DNA of 64,000 nucleotides from Heterocephalus glaber (lineage: Eukaryota; Chordata; Mammalia; Rodentia; Bathyergidae). Shown piece by piece: positions 13,815 through 26,470 of this stretch (within the stretch, counting starts at the first letter, position 1; every line of letters begins with the position of its first letter). The stretch spans positions 399,008-463,007 of the forward strand of contig NW_004624743.1 of NCBI RefSeq assembly GCF_000247695.1, written 5' to 3'. The notes beneath the pieces were generated by a model that was not told the DNA's origin, did no database searches, and saw nothing but the letters and a program-made list of their open reading frames with translations. The position numbers and the translations under genes were made by a program.

Positions 13815-13975
13815 TGAATTAATTATAATAACACCTTGCGGTACAGAGCACCTTCTTAGCCAAGTGGCGTTTGCACTGGTTAGTTACCTCATTCTCCCTC
13901 AGTACTACCCTATGAAGTAAGAACTGCCTTAGAACAGCCTAGTTTAGTATACTAAAAACCAGGGATACAAGAAGA
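13815..13975 (+). repeat. MIR-like SINE relic
   Basis: Reads like the MIR core: TTACCTCATTCTCCCTCAGTACTACCCTATGAAGTAAGAACTG. Diverged and assigned by eye. Confidence 0.45.
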
Positions 13976-15551
13976 TAAATTAACGTATCCAACCTGACAC
14001 CATAAATCTCTTTAATTGGAGTGTACTGATTTATCCTGGGAAGCTTCTCTGTGATGAGAATGCAGTTGCCTTGACATCACCCATTCTTTCCTGTCCATGT
14101 AGGAGGTGGACCCATCATTTCCACATCCCAACATAGCCACAGCTTCTGGTCATGATCCACTTTGTTCTCCTCATGGCTCAGGGGGAGGAAGTAAAATTCA
14201 GGGAGAGTGAGGGCCTGGGAAGAGGAAGCCCAAGACATAAGGTCATGGCACGGTGTGAGAGCTAACTCCAACCTGTAGTTCCAAGCTGGGTGTCACTGAC
14301 AGAGCCAGGACATTTAGGGTTAAGACGCAATGTCATCCTTCACCCCGTCCACTGGAAATGCAAAACAGAAATGTAACTGAAAGCTCCATATCAAGTTGCT
14401 TCTTTTCTTTTCCAAGAGGAGAAACTCAGAATTTTGTAAAACACATGTCAACTTCCAGATAATTCTTCTAATATATTCAGATAACTAAATTATTCAAGTT
14501 TTAAAAGGAGCTTTTAGATAGGTGCATTTTGTTCTTTGTAATGATTTCCTTCTCAGACACTGACATATAAGATCAGAAATTCTGAAGTTATAGGAAAATG
14601 GAAACACAAGTGGTCAAAAGCTAAAGAAAAGAGAAATAAATATAATTTTCTCAACTTTTTCAAAAGAATAATGTTTTACACAAAGAAAAAGTGTTGGAAC
14701 AATTAAATATACTAAGCTAAATTAAAATATAAAAAATAGAAAAAGGTGAGCAATGTACATTATTTTCTTGAGAACATTTAACTCTCAAAAGAGTTCCATT
14801 ACTTTACATGAGGATTCAAATGTAAAATATACTTAAATATGGGGAAAGATGTGACTAGCATTTCCCCAGCTTTTCCTATTAAACTGTGTCATCAGGAATC
14901 ACTGCATGGGCAGTAGATAATGAAGGAGCTGTCCATTTTTACCAACACCATACAGTCACATTTTAAAGACTCGATTCATTGTTCTAGGATGATTTTACCA
15001 AAAACACTATAGGAAAACATAAATGTAGATCTCAAAGTTCTGATCTCTTCCAAGCTTTGTGGCTACAAGCAGTGTTAATAGAATTGAGTCAAGAACATAC
15101 CGCATAGAGTCAGAACTATTTTTTCCGATAAGTAATGATGGCATGATGGAAGGAAATATTTCTATAAATGCCAAAAAATCACGTGGGAGAAAAGTCAGTG
15201 TGACACTGAAATTATATGTGGAAAAGAGTCAAAATCAAGTGTGAGGAACTGCTTCCTGGTAGGGTCAGTGTGGAGGGAGAAGCTGGAGGAGTAGCTGATG
15301 GGAGCAGCTGAGTCTCCTCTGCTAGGATCTCCTCATCACTCTCCAACCACAATGGACCAGTGCTCAGTTCACCCATGCCTTCCAAACACACAGACCAAGT
15401 TCCCCAAACCTTAGCCTTCTGAGTCCCAAGCCTGCCCTGCAGAGATAGCCCTAGCAACATGTGGAGTCTCCACACAGGGACAGTTACACTCAAAGGGAAT
15501 GACCAGGCTCCGCTTCCTGGTTTGGAAACCATTGGCAGAAAGCACCAGTCT
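13976..15551. other. Intergenic, nothing recognised
   Basis: AT-rich, with no gene and no confidently named repeat. Confidence 0.5.
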
Positions 15552-16566
15552 TCAGAAACCAGTCACCTTCCCCAAGGACAGGTACCGGCCCAGGGCCTTC
15601 AGCAGGGCCCCGGCCACATCCTTGTTCCTCAGGCTCTAGATGAGTGGGTTGAGCATGGGCATGAGGATGGTGTAGAAGGCAGACACTGCCTTGTCCTGCT
15701 TGGGCATGTGATAGTGAGGCAGCATGTAGGTGTACATGGTGGCCCTGCAGAAGAGGCTGACATAGGAGAGGCCGTAGAAGAGACTGACCACCATGTGCGA
15801 GGAGCAGGTGGCAGTGGTCTTCTGCTGGCCCTCGGCCTCACACATGCTGCACATGGCCAGCAGGATGTGGGTGCAGGAGGCCGATACAACGGAGAAGGGG
15901 ATGAGCAGCATGAGGATGCAGCATACGTACATGGCTGTCCTGTAGTCTGAGGTGTCGCTGCAGGACAGCTTCAGGAGTGCGGGGACCTTACAGAAGAAGT
16001 GGTTGATCTCCAGGACATGCAGAAGGGGAACTGCATGGTGACCAGGATCATCAGGAAGCTGTTCACAGAGCCGCCCCACCAAGCCACCGCCATGATTAGC
16101 AGGCAGAACCTGGGGCTCATGACCACCAGGTAGTGCAGCGGGATGCACACCGTCACATAGTGGTCATAGGCCATGAGGCCCGGCAGGAAGAACTCAGCCC
16201 CTGCCAAGGTCAAGTAGAGGAAGTGCTGGGCCATGCAGCCTGCGAGGAGATGGCCCACTGGCCCATGGCTTGGTCCAGCAGCATCTTGGGCACGATGGTG
16301 GAGATGTACAGGATGCTCATGAGGGAGAGCTGGCTGAGCAGGAAGTATGTGGGCGTGTACAGCTGGGGGTCCATGAGGATGAGCACAATCAGGTCAGTGT
16401 TGCTGGCTGTGGAGATCAGGAAGACCAGCAGGATGAGCACAGAGAGGAGCCAGGGGAACCAGGAGCTGCTGAGCAACCCCAGGAGGACAAAGTCTGCGTA
16501 CATAGAGTAATTGCCCCACCTCGCATCCTGTAGGCAACACAGTAGAGAGAGATGGTGGGAGAGCAA
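15552..16566 (-). pseudogene. Olfactory receptor pseudogene, OR2T-like
   Basis: Second minus-strand OR. The N-terminal part has a GNYS glycosylation sequon, then DFVLLGLL, LYTPTYFLLSQLSLMS (canonical P-M-Y-F changed to P-T-Y-F) and VPKMLLDQAMG. A frameshift near 16246 moves it to AGCMAQHFLYLTLAGAEFF and LMAYDHY (DRY changed to DHY). A second near 16015 moves it to [36 protein letters not shown] and PMLNPLI. There a TAG (15636-15638) replaces the TM7 tyrosine codon of NPLIY; reading on gives SLRNKDV and a final TGA at 15552. A 27-bp in-frame direct duplication (15735-15761 and 15762-15788) adds nine residues between TM6 and TM7. The true start is uncertain: the ATG at 16566 is in frame but distant, and a splice-acceptor-like TTGCCTACAG lies between it and the sequon. 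Confidence 0.87.
15735..15788 (-). repeat. 27-bp in-frame tandem duplication in OR pseudogene
   Basis: On the minus strand both units begin GTCAG-CTCTTCT and are 27 nt long. They encode VSLFYGLSY followed by VSLFCRATM, where related receptors have one such segment. The two units differ at many positions, so the duplication is old or the second unit has diverged. Confidence 0.7.
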
Positions 16567-17944
16567 TTGGAAATATCAGGTGATGTGGTCATGGGCAGTT
16601 CAAGAAATGTACAGATGTTATTCTCATCTTAGCTCAAATTTTAATTCCCAGAGGACATCCTGAGCAGGACTGTGTTATGTCAAGTCATACCACCATTCCC
16701 TCAAGAATCCACTCAAGAAGGATGTGCTACTTGCTGACTATTGCTAGCTGACTACCTGTAAGAGGTGACAAGGAAGCTTGTTTATGACTGTGGTTTATGG
16801 GAATTTATTCTCTCTCTCTCTCTCTGTCTCACACAAAATATCACCTTGAAGCTGATACACAGAAAACAGTAAAAACTGAACCACCCCAAATGAACAGAAA
16901 AGGAACACGAAAGGGCCGGATGATGCCCCTCCCCTTTTCTGCACATTAGACTCCAGCCTTACACTAAGAATCTGAGTCAGAGCCACCCATCAGCAACCTG
17001 TGTTATGGAAAGAGAGTCACATGGATTTTACCAATTTATGTCATTCTTGACAAGTTTTTAAATTGTGAAATTCAGTTGCTTAACATATTTTCTAGGTATT
17101 CATCTCTTAAAGATAATGATTTCATGTTGAAGAATAAACCACAAGAGCTATGAGGTGTGAGAAGAAATAAAGCAACCTGAAAACTAGCAGAAAACAGATA
17201 TCAAAGGAAAACAATCATACTTATGATCAAAGGGTATTTATTTTCCCTCTTTTAGAAAAAACTCCTACTGCTTATTAACATACAATTTAACATGATTAAT
17301 TGAAACGAGTAATTTTAATAAAAAGGATAGATGACTTGATTTAAATAATACTAGATGACAGTGTCTCTCAAAGGAGGCTTTACTCTTAGGAGCTAGATTA
17401 TAAATATATATTTTACCACATATGTACATGGTGTGGACAATCTCTCTTGGCATCATGTGGATCTGCATTATCTACTATGGTAACCAGGAGTTCTACAAAG
17501 CCTTGGACACTAGGAAACATGACTTCGAGCCTGAGATGAGCTGTAGCTATAAATCATTTTAAAGATTCAAAGACATTATGAAAAAGGTACATAATTTTCT
17601 CATAAAAGTTCTTATTACATGCTAAATCACAATATTTTGCTGTATTTTGCTAGATAAATTAGTCTGACCTGCTCCTTGTTGCATTTTTAATGTAGCTACT
17701 AAAACAGTTTAAATGACCTCTGGGTCTCCCATAAGATTCTGCAGAAACCTCTCTGGTGTGGGAGTTTCTTTCCCAAAACAGGACAACACCAAGTACGTTC
17801 ATCCAAACCAGTTCCCCAGAATTGAACATGCCTAAAATGCATGTAAACTGGAGCAAAAAGAAGTATGTGTAGTGCCAAATCAGAAAATGAAATGCTATCA
17901 TCTGGGTGTGAGCCCACTTGTTAAAAGTAAGAACACACTAATTG
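16567..17944. other. Intergenic; (TC)n at 16807-16828
   Basis: No gene. A short TC microsatellite lies at 16807-16828; otherwise AT-rich sequence without recognised features. Confidence 0.5.
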
Positions 17945-18110
17945 CCCCGTGTGAAGGATTTCATAGATATTATTAAAATTACTTTCCCAACAACCTTGCG
18001 AAATACCAGAGCACTGCTTTAGCCATTACATAGATGCAAAACGGTGACAAATAAGTAGGCTGAGACTCGCCCGGACAGTGGCTCCTGCCAACGAGTGGTG
18101 GTCTGTTCGC
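17945..18110 (+). repeat. MIR-like SINE relic
   Basis: Contains the MIR-like order ATTACTTTCCCAACAACCTTGCGA...ACATAGATGCAAAACGGTGAC...CTGAGACTCGCCCGGACAG. Old and diverged. Confidence 0.5.
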
Positions 18111-19040
18111 TTTATCCAGTTTTCCAGTGACCCAAAGCAGACATCGATCCACTCATTCCACAACTATTTTCTGAGCCACACCGGGTAAGTCTGAACTTTA
18201 AGTTCTGAATGCACCTAAAACAGCCCATGGTCCTTCAAGAACCCTAGAATCGAGCCATGCATGACCTGAGGTGGACACCATGAGTGGTTTGGATGAAGAC
18301 TTCCAGGGCTCTGACCTCTCCCTAGCTGCTGAGTAACAGAGAAGAACAGGGCAGAACACTGCAAGGAAGGGACAGAGGAGGTAATGAAAGCTGAAGCCCA
18401 GGGCTTGGTCCCTGAGAAACTCAACCAGAGCTAGCTGGGTGAATGATGAATGTGTAATGGTGAAAAGTAACTTCTCTGCCAGACTTCCGTTGATGAGACC
18501 CATGCTATGTACACTTTTCAGCTTCCTCGTTGTTGAAACATTTCCAGTGCTACAGCAGAGCTTTTCACCAGCTGTTTTTCTGATGTGCATCCTTGTTCAC
18601 CGATGGTGTGAAACCACCAGGGAAATTAAAACCAAGCATTCAGCAGCAACCCACAAGATGGAGTGAGCTAAGTGCCCACCCAGCCCTGCCCTCGCAATTT
18701 AATGGGCTTGTTGTTACTTCCCTGTAAATTCTGAAGATGGTGAGTGGTCATTGGAGACCAAGCACAGGGACTACTGCTGGCTGTGGGGAATGCTAACGTC
18801 CAAGTGGGATGGATCAGAACATGAGCATCCCCGGCCCTGACCACCAATATCCTGAGGCTGAAGCTTGCTAATGAGATTTTAAGAGCATCTTGCTCTCACT
18901 GCCGGTGTTCATTTGTGTCCTATATTTTAAAAATTACAAACAGGATAACCACACTAAAATACCCATGGAGAATTAGAAAAGAGAAAGACCAACTGGATAC
19001 ATCATGCCGCTATATAGAAATTCTTATGTCTATGAACAAT
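18111..19040. other. Intergenic, nothing recognised
   Basis: Short frames on both strands, none with a known family signature. Confidence 0.5.
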
Positions 19041-19118
19041 TTTATTAATTTGGTTTGGGGGTGACCACTTTATTAAAGTGGTCCAGGCAAGCAGCTTACC
19101 ACTGATCTGCACCCAGCA
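19041..19118 (-). mobile_element. Degraded ID-like SINE
   Basis: Reverse orientation. TTTGGTTTGGGGGTG on the left, GGCAAGCAGCTTACCACTGA in the middle and CTGCACCCAGC on the right resemble the complement of an ID body. It contains a 10-bp inverted repeat (19063-19072 and 19074-19083) with a single-base spacer. Confidence 0.5.
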
Positions 19119-22100
19119 TGATGTGTAGCCTTGGACTTCAGTGCACGTTCACTTTCACACATATCTGACAGTGTTTAATGTATGATCTCCATGTGTGCAG
19201 TATCTACTCGGAATGTTGCTGTGGTTGATGATGTCCCATGCACCTTCTTAATTTTTCCTCAGTTGATTCACATGCACATTGCTTCTAACTTTGTTCACAA
19301 AACATAATATTGTGAGGTTAGTCCTCTCTATGGGCCATGGAAGAGAGGTCTGTGTGCTTTAGCAGTGCCTCACCAAACTGTTAGACAAAGCTGCTGGTCA
19401 GTGATTCTAACCAACAACCAAGCACACACGTGGCTCTGCGGTTGCTCCTGCACTGAGCAGCAGCACCTAGACTTTTATTACAAAGAAACTGGAATATACA
19501 TATACATACATTTTATATATATATATATTACTATCCCTTGTTTGGGGATTTGATTGTTCATGGCATCTACACTTTGGTATATTCAAGATTTCTCAAAATT
19601 AGCATATTTTCTTTATAGAATGAAGATATTCTTTTGTGTGTAACATTTGCTGCAAGTGTTTTACAGCAAGTATTGCCTATAACTGTGAATTTAATTTCTA
19701 GGCCAAGACAGTTTTAAATATCTAGTTAACTGAAATATTTACTTTTTCATTTTTTACTCTGAGTTCATTTGGGAAATGTATTCCTCATCAAGGCATATGA
19801 CTAATAGTTTCATTCAATTATCATATTTTTTAAAATATGCAGTATTTTCATACATTAGGAATTTATCGTGACCTTTGCAGAAAATTGTAAAACTATGGAT
19901 TTTTCTGTAAGGCCTGGTGTATAATGAATTTGTTGCTCAAAATCATGCCAATGAGTCATGATCTTTAGCTCTTCAGAGAAGGGAAGAGCTCGAGTCAGTG
20001 ATCGCAGGAGGACTGCACGCTGAGGCCTGGCAGCCTTTTTGTTGACACGGTCCTGTGTGATCCCTCAGAAGGAGGAGGAGAGCATCAGACACCACCTTCC
20101 TGGGCTGGCCCACTCCACTCCCACCACACTGGGCACCAAAGGGGCAGTGGACAGTGGAAGCAGGTGCAGAGGGCCCGGAGGAGCCCGCCTCCCTCCCGTG
20201 GACCCTGGGAACTGGCCATGCAGTGCAATATGTATGAAGTGTTCTTTGCAGCACTTGGCCCTAAGGCAGCTGTTCCTTGGAGTGCTGGGCAAACAGAGAG
20301 ACAGAGCCAGCCAAGGACATCTATGCTCATCAAGCTGAGGCTGTAGGTCCTCCTTCCGCAGTGATAAGGTGCAGACTGCTACCTGCCAGCCAGACACCCA
20401 GACCCTCACTGTCAGTAAGTTTCACTAGCCCTATGTCTTGCACACTATCCTCAGCTATTTTCTTCAGTCTGTCAACAGCCTACACCTCTGCTCCAGAGCA
20501 GTTAGTTTGGACAAGACATACAGGAAGACCTCATCACTGAACAAACAGCTTTGCCCATGCTGGATGTACAGGTTCTAGTAGGAAAAGAACTATGAGCATA
20601 AAGACAAGGGAGTGTCAGATCAGCCCCAAGCAAAGTTGTAATAGAAGTAATAATTCGCTGTTGGAGTCTTACCCTGTGTTTGTCATAATTATTTTCTCAA
20701 TAAAAGCAGATCCAAGAGCCAGGAGTCAGTTTTCTTTTCTTTTTTATGTTGTGATTTTTCTGTAAAACACTGTTTTATATCAAGAATAAGCATCATCCTT
20801 GGAGACTATCTCACTCACAAGTTTGTGAGTCTAAAACTGACATAAACACGGGATGTTCTGGAAAAATGGAGATAAATAGTGGGCATCACTAAAAGCTATT
20901 TAATCCCTAATAGAATATAACTTTATCATTTAAAGTCTCACATATAATTGTACAAAGGAAGACATCTAAAATGAAATCCCTTGGAAAACTAGAATGATAG
21001 AGATATTTTGCTAAGCAAAGGGACCATCCCTCACTTGGAAACTGGACCAAGATTGTGACCACCTTCTCAGCTAATTCTCACACAAACTGCAACTGCGGTC
21101 TCCCCCTGTCCTCCTCCCCTGGACATTGCTTTACTTGGCCTCGGGGTTTAACATGTAATGTTGTGAGCTTTAAACAAGGTTTGGAGCCATAAGTTCCTGG
21201 GTGTCTGGCAGACCGCTCACATCCCTGGCCTATCTGCCACCTATGGACCGAATAAGAAAGTGTGGATTAACCAGCCAGAGTTCAGCTTGACATAATTAAA
21301 CAGGTTCAAAATTTCTGAATGTTTAATATTTTGAACTTATACTTCTAAAAAAGGTTAAAGATACAACCCATGGTGTAGTGTACACAGGAAATACAATGGC
21401 ACTGTGGGAAGGTGGAGACAGGTGGAGGGCTGCCTAGCTGTGGTGTTCAGGAAGATCCCCAGGAGATGGCATTTGAGCAAAAGAGGGCACAGAAAGAAGA
21501 GGTACACAGCCCCGCAGGCAGGAAGTACAGCCTGTGTCCATGTAGTGGAACTGGGATGGTGTGTCCAGAAGGTGGAACAGAGTCGCTTATCTAACCTAAA
21601 TAAAGAGTAAAGAAGATGAGTCTTAAAACATGCAGGGAGCAGACAACAGAGCGCCTGGAGTGCTGTGGTACAGAAGTGGGAAATTTCAATTGTTAAAAAA
21701 GCCATTGCAGGATGCCATGTGAAGGGAAGAAATGGAAGCTTTCTCTGAGTAACAGGAGAGACCAAGCTATACAGGATGGGGATGTGGAGTTAATCTACAC
21801 TTCCTCCTGTGCATGATGTCATGCTTGTTCGGGTTTGGGGTGAATGGTCTGGTGCTGGGGAAGAAATCAGTGACTCAGGAGAGTGCGTGAGGAGAATCTG
21901 TGGTGAAGCCGTGTGAGTGTGTGGGAAAGGCTGTAATGTGGAGGCCCCACAGTTTTGGCTCTGGGTAGAAGGAGAAAAGCAAGAGTGCACGCAATGAAAT
22001 GAGAACAGTGAAAAATGGAGCATCTTCAGGTCTGAGCCTTCATTTTCAGTACTGCAGTCCTGTGATTATTTCTTGGTTCTTTTAGCACAATCCTATAACA

Positions 22101-23885
22101 GCTGTGAGGTAGGATAGAAGACAAGCATAAGAAGAAAAGAGACAGAAAAATGGCAATGACTGAATTGTACTTTAAGAAAACAGCAGCTTCAAGTCCTAAA
22201 TTTACCCACAGTTACCATTAATGATTTCCCTTCCAGGATACTCACAACTCAAAAAAGAAAAAATAATACTAAGGTCTTTAAGGTACAATAAGCTTATAAA
22301 CTGGGGCTGTGCTGTTCTCCTATAAATTCGGACACTGTTTTTCCCCTGATACTACAGGTTCACAAATTCCACTGCTTTCCACCCCCCAATACAGTGTTAT
22401 ATACACACTATGTATGAAATTCAAACACATGCGAATGGTTTGCATTCTGAACCAGCCCACTAATGGGTATTCTGACAGACACTAGGAAAACACATCCTAA
22501 GTCCCTGACACCCCCAGGAACACATAAGCACCCCAGGCTGGCCTGCAGCCCAGTCTGTGAGCACCCACACTGGCTCCTCCGTGCAACTTTCTTTGATTCA
22601 CACATCTTCCTGCGTCTCTTGTTTTCACATCTGGAAATGCTTTTCTGTGAAAGGAAGCTCTTCCCTGGATGGGGTGACCTGGGGTTTGCATCTCCTCTCT
22701 TTGTAGTTATTTTATTAGGTATACATTCATCTTTGGGATTCACTTCCTGTACATAGCCCATCTTCATACTTTTTGCTTCTGTTTTCTCTCCATCTCCCTC
22801 CATTCCTAGTCCCCTTTGCACCTCCCCAGTCTCTCTCCTGTCACAGGCCCACCCAGTGATGGTTGGATTGCTATGGCTGTGCAGACACTCACTGATAAGG
22901 ACATTTTTGTTTCACAGAGTTGATCATGTCATTTAACTGCTTCAACCAGTTCAGTTGATTAGGACTATGTACATGAATGTGAAAGTTTTTAAATCCAATT
23001 CTCAGGACTCAGAATATGACACCCTAGAATATGGGACCTTGGTGTCCTGAATATTTTAAGCAGAAAGAAACTGAGAAAACTGCAGAAGCAGAGAGGGCAC
23101 CCCCTACCTCCTCCCTCCTTCCTCTCTGAGAGCTGTCCATGGAAGATTTCTCTACCCTCCCTCTGAAAGGAGATCCTAAGACCCCTTATTCAAGAAGGGT
23201 CCTGCCCTGGTACCAAAGGGAAGAGACTTCACAAACAGGCCAGGAAGGACCCAGCCTTGCCCAGTTCTGCTGCCTGAAGTTATTACCAAGAGATTACACC
23301 TCAGGATCTTCCAATCAGGCTCCTACACGACCATCATGAAAACGCACATTTTTCCCTGGATCTTTGGAGTTTTCTTTCTGAAGCCTCCAGTGCCACACAA
23401 ATTTAAATTAATGAATTTCTTATGCTTTTATTGATCCCTCTATTTTTAATGAAGCTGTCTAGATGAGGAAAAGATCCTACTTTTTCTCACCTATAACACC
23501 AGTTAGCAGCCCTGCAAACCCAAATGCCATCCCCTTCTGTTTTGCCCCTGGATCACAGGGAGTCTGCAGCACAGTGCAGGGTCTGTGCACCCCCCTGCAA
23601 GACAGCGCTGATCGTTCCTGCACCCCGGCCTCTGGAGACCAGCAGCTCTCAGGGCTCTGCAGGGTGCTGCCCAGTCCCAGAGCACATGACCACCACCATC
23701 CAGGCCTAAATGGATTAGAAGGCACCTTGAGAGCCACTGCAGACTGACCTCTGACATTTTTCATAGTTCTACCATTTATGTACATTTTACAGCATAGTTT
23801 ATTTTTTCCTGTGTTGATCTTATAAACTGGACTTGCCTTGTACATGATGTCTTTACCTTTGCTGGGGGATAGATATTAGTAAGAA
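19119..23885. other. Intergenic, no gene recognised
   Basis: AT-rich background with GC-richer islands at 19990-20420, 22460-22680 and 23480-23740, each open in several frames on both strands but with no recognisable protein. 21390-21770 reads like an ancient mammalian repeat that I cannot name. A TA-rich stretch lies at 19495-19530. Confidence 0.45.
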
Positions 23886-24130
23886 CTAGTTGAAATGGAA
23901 AGAGAAACGAGAAATGCATTTGGGGGAGGAAAGGAAGTGAAAAGAGGTTTAAAGAAAAAAAGAATTGAAGCAGAAAGAATTGAAGCTAGAGATTTTGTAA
24001 ATGGGAAGGGGAAGAAGAATTGGAGGGAAGGGATGAAAAAAGAATCAAGATGGTTATGTACAGGTACAAATTCCCATGATGAATGTGATCACTATGTACT
24101 GCAAACATGCACTAATAAAAAGTAAGAAAT
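23886..24130 (+). mobile_element. LINE-1 3' UTR and 3' end
   Basis: A long purine-rich tract (23886-24040) runs into AGAATCAAGATGGTTATGTA and then the AGGTACAAATTCC...GATGAATGTGATC terminal block and an AATAAAAAGTAAG tail. The same terminal block occurs at window start and, reversed, at 49500-49580. Heavily 5'-truncated. Confidence 0.7.
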
Positions 24131-24169
24131 AAAAGCAAGGGAAGAGAAAGTGTTTAGAAAAAATTGTTG

Positions 24170-24965
24170 GCATTTGCTTCTTTACTAAATATTATAACTG
24201 CAATACCTTTCACACTATTTTGTAAGGAAATAGTTTGCACATTTTCCTTAGTAGAAGGCGTTCCACTGGATGCATATACTAGAGCTGACACACCCATTCG
24301 ATGGCTCTTATGTACGTATGCTGTTTCCAGGTGAGGGCTGTTGTGAATGATTCTGTACCTGTGTCCCTATTCTTAAATGCAAAACATAGGACCTATGCCA
24401 AAGGGTAGAGTTTAGGGACCAAAAAGGATGCAAACCTGAGAATGCATTAGAATTTATATTTCAAAATAGCTCTAAGACTGTAGAGTCCCTGCAACAACGA
24501 AGCTTCACATTTAACCAAAATTTAATGTTTTGGATTTTTAATAGTTGAAAATCCATTTAATATCTACTTCTGCTGAGAATGATTTTCATATGTATTCTTT
24601 TGATTTCTATTCAGATTGGCAAGCTTTTCTTTGATCTACCCATCATTTAGAGTTTCTCTTTTATGAAGATCCTATGAAATCTATTGCCCTTTTTGCATCA
24701 CATACCTAATTTTTTTTCTTCCATTAGATTATTTGAATACACATGAAGGATTTTTTTCTAGTTTTTATATGATCTGCTAGTTTCTGACCTATCTTTGTAA
24801 TTTGTTTTTATATAAAATAAATTACCAATATTTTCCTTTATAATAGAGAATTCCATGTCTTGTTTACATAATCCCTTCCTAGGCAAGATATTCCCCTATC
24901 TTGTCTTCTAAAGCTTTGTTTTTGCTTTTTCTACATTTTGCCCATTAATCTATGTAGAGTGGATC
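24170..24965 (-). mobile_element. Old LINE-1 / HAL1-type fragment, antisense
   Basis: Antisense L1 wording at low identity, including ATTTTCCTTAGTAGAAGGCG, CTTGTTTACATAATCCCTTCC and CTTCTAAAGCTTTGTTTTTGC. No open frame is left. Confidence 0.55.
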
Positions 24966-25394
24966 TGAGAAGTATGAAGACAGATGAACTAGCAAAGCCG
25001 TCAGCATAACTGCTAACAAGCACCCTGTTCCTCCTGACCTGGGAAGTGTCTCTGCCCCTTCTCTAGTTGCATTCTGCAGCAGCTCTGCTGTTTAACTCTT
25101 CTTCTCCCATCTGCTCTCACACCCTCTCCTTCAGGATTCTCACCTGTCATTTTAAGGAAGTTTATTCAAGTAAGTGCAAAAGCTAATTAATTCTCAAGGC
25201 ACATTACACTTGGCCATTTTGTATTTTTTTATTGTTTTGACACAGTTGATTATTCCTTCAAATGAAATTGCTTGTATTTTGTTTTGATTAGCTTCAAGTG
25301 TACTATATATTGATGACTTTATTCCTTCTTCACTCTTTCCTTTTTCTACTTTTACTTATTTTTCTCCTGGTGTCATTTCTCCAGGCTTGCTTCC
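24966..25394. other. Intergenic, nothing recognised
   Basis: A T-rich stretch between the old L1 and the ERV-L remnant, without gene signals. Confidence 0.45.
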
Positions 25395-26470
25395 TGTATT
25401 TGTTAGGGTTCTCTAAGGACAGAATCAAGAGAAAACATATGTATAATACACATGGAGATTTACAAGGTAGTCTTACAGGATGGGGATGGAAGAGTTCCCA
25501 GTGGCTGAGTGCATGCTGGAAAGTTGGAGAGTCCAGTAGCTGCTCAGTCTGAGAAGGAAGCTCAGGACAAGAAGATCAATGATGCAGAACTGCTTCATGG
25601 TCAAAGGCCTGGAAGCTCACTTGAGATGTAGGAGGATTTATTTCCCATTGTCTGACATGCAAATGTCTCACTTCAGAGTGGCCATTACTCTGGCTCACTC
25701 AGTCCAATCTGCATAATGTCACCAATATAATAGACCAGTGTGATATCTTGTGAAAGAGAAAGATAATCAAGCCCCCTGTGAACTAGGTGTGACACAGGTC
25801 CACAGACTGGAAATACCTCTAAGGTACAGTAGTGAAGGTGTATTGCTGGCATTGCCAGATGAAAGGAAGTTGCTATTGGTGGGCCTTGTGGACAAGTACG
25901 GAGAAAAAGACATTGACCAAATTAATAGCTGCCTACCCAGTACCAGCAGGTATGTTAACCTGCTCAACTAAGGAAACCACACCTGGTATAGCAGCTGCAG
26001 TTTCAACCAGCCCTTGATTAATCTTATAAGCCCACCATCATCTTCTGAGGTCACCTGTCTTCTACACAGGTTAAATAGGAGAGTTAAATGACTATATGAT
26101 CACAACAACCTCCCCTGGATCTTTCAAGTCCTTCTGGTGACACTAATTTTGACAATCCTTCCAGGGGGTGTGAATTTTTTATTTTACTGTTTTCCCAGTT
26201 AGACACAACTCTAATGGCTTCTAGTTGGCCTTTCCCACCATAATAGTTCACACTCCACCTGGATGGTGCCACCCACACCCAGGGTGGCCTTCCCATTATC
26301 CACACCCAGAACCATGCTTTACCAATCAGTGGACCAATTTAGTGATCATGCACCCTTAAATTTACCATCACACAATGTGGTCCCAGCGTCACATAACCTA
26401 GATCCAGCCACCTCTAAAAAGCCCTACCTATGAGTACATGAGGCTGTGGGGGGCCATCTAGACACAGCCA
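25395..26470 (-). mobile_element. ERV-L family endogenous retrovirus remnant
   Basis: Minus-strand relic. Its left end (25395-25450, GTTAGGGTTCTCTAAGGACAG) looks like the 3' end of an MLT2-type LTR in reverse. From about 26050 down to 25640 the minus strand reads as decayed ERV-L pol: a proline/leucine-rich approach, the fingers-palm region, and the reverse transcriptase active-site box near 25710-25735, where a glycine stands in place of the first aspartate. The frame is broken by stop codons and shifts. The part at 26060-26470 may be upstream pol/protease or a second LTR; I cannot resolve it. LTR and RT are closer than in a complete provirus, so internal sequence has been lost. Non-functional. 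Confidence 0.65.

Noticed and set aside
15459..15950. 163-codon plus-strand frame
   Set aside because: Antisense shadow of the second OR pseudogene, with low-complexity H/G/E/Q composition typical of reverse-read OR sequence.
19990..20420. Overlapping frames up to 114 codons in a GC-rich patch
   Set aside because: Several phases on both strands are open at once, as expected from GC content; no family resemblance and no exon structure.
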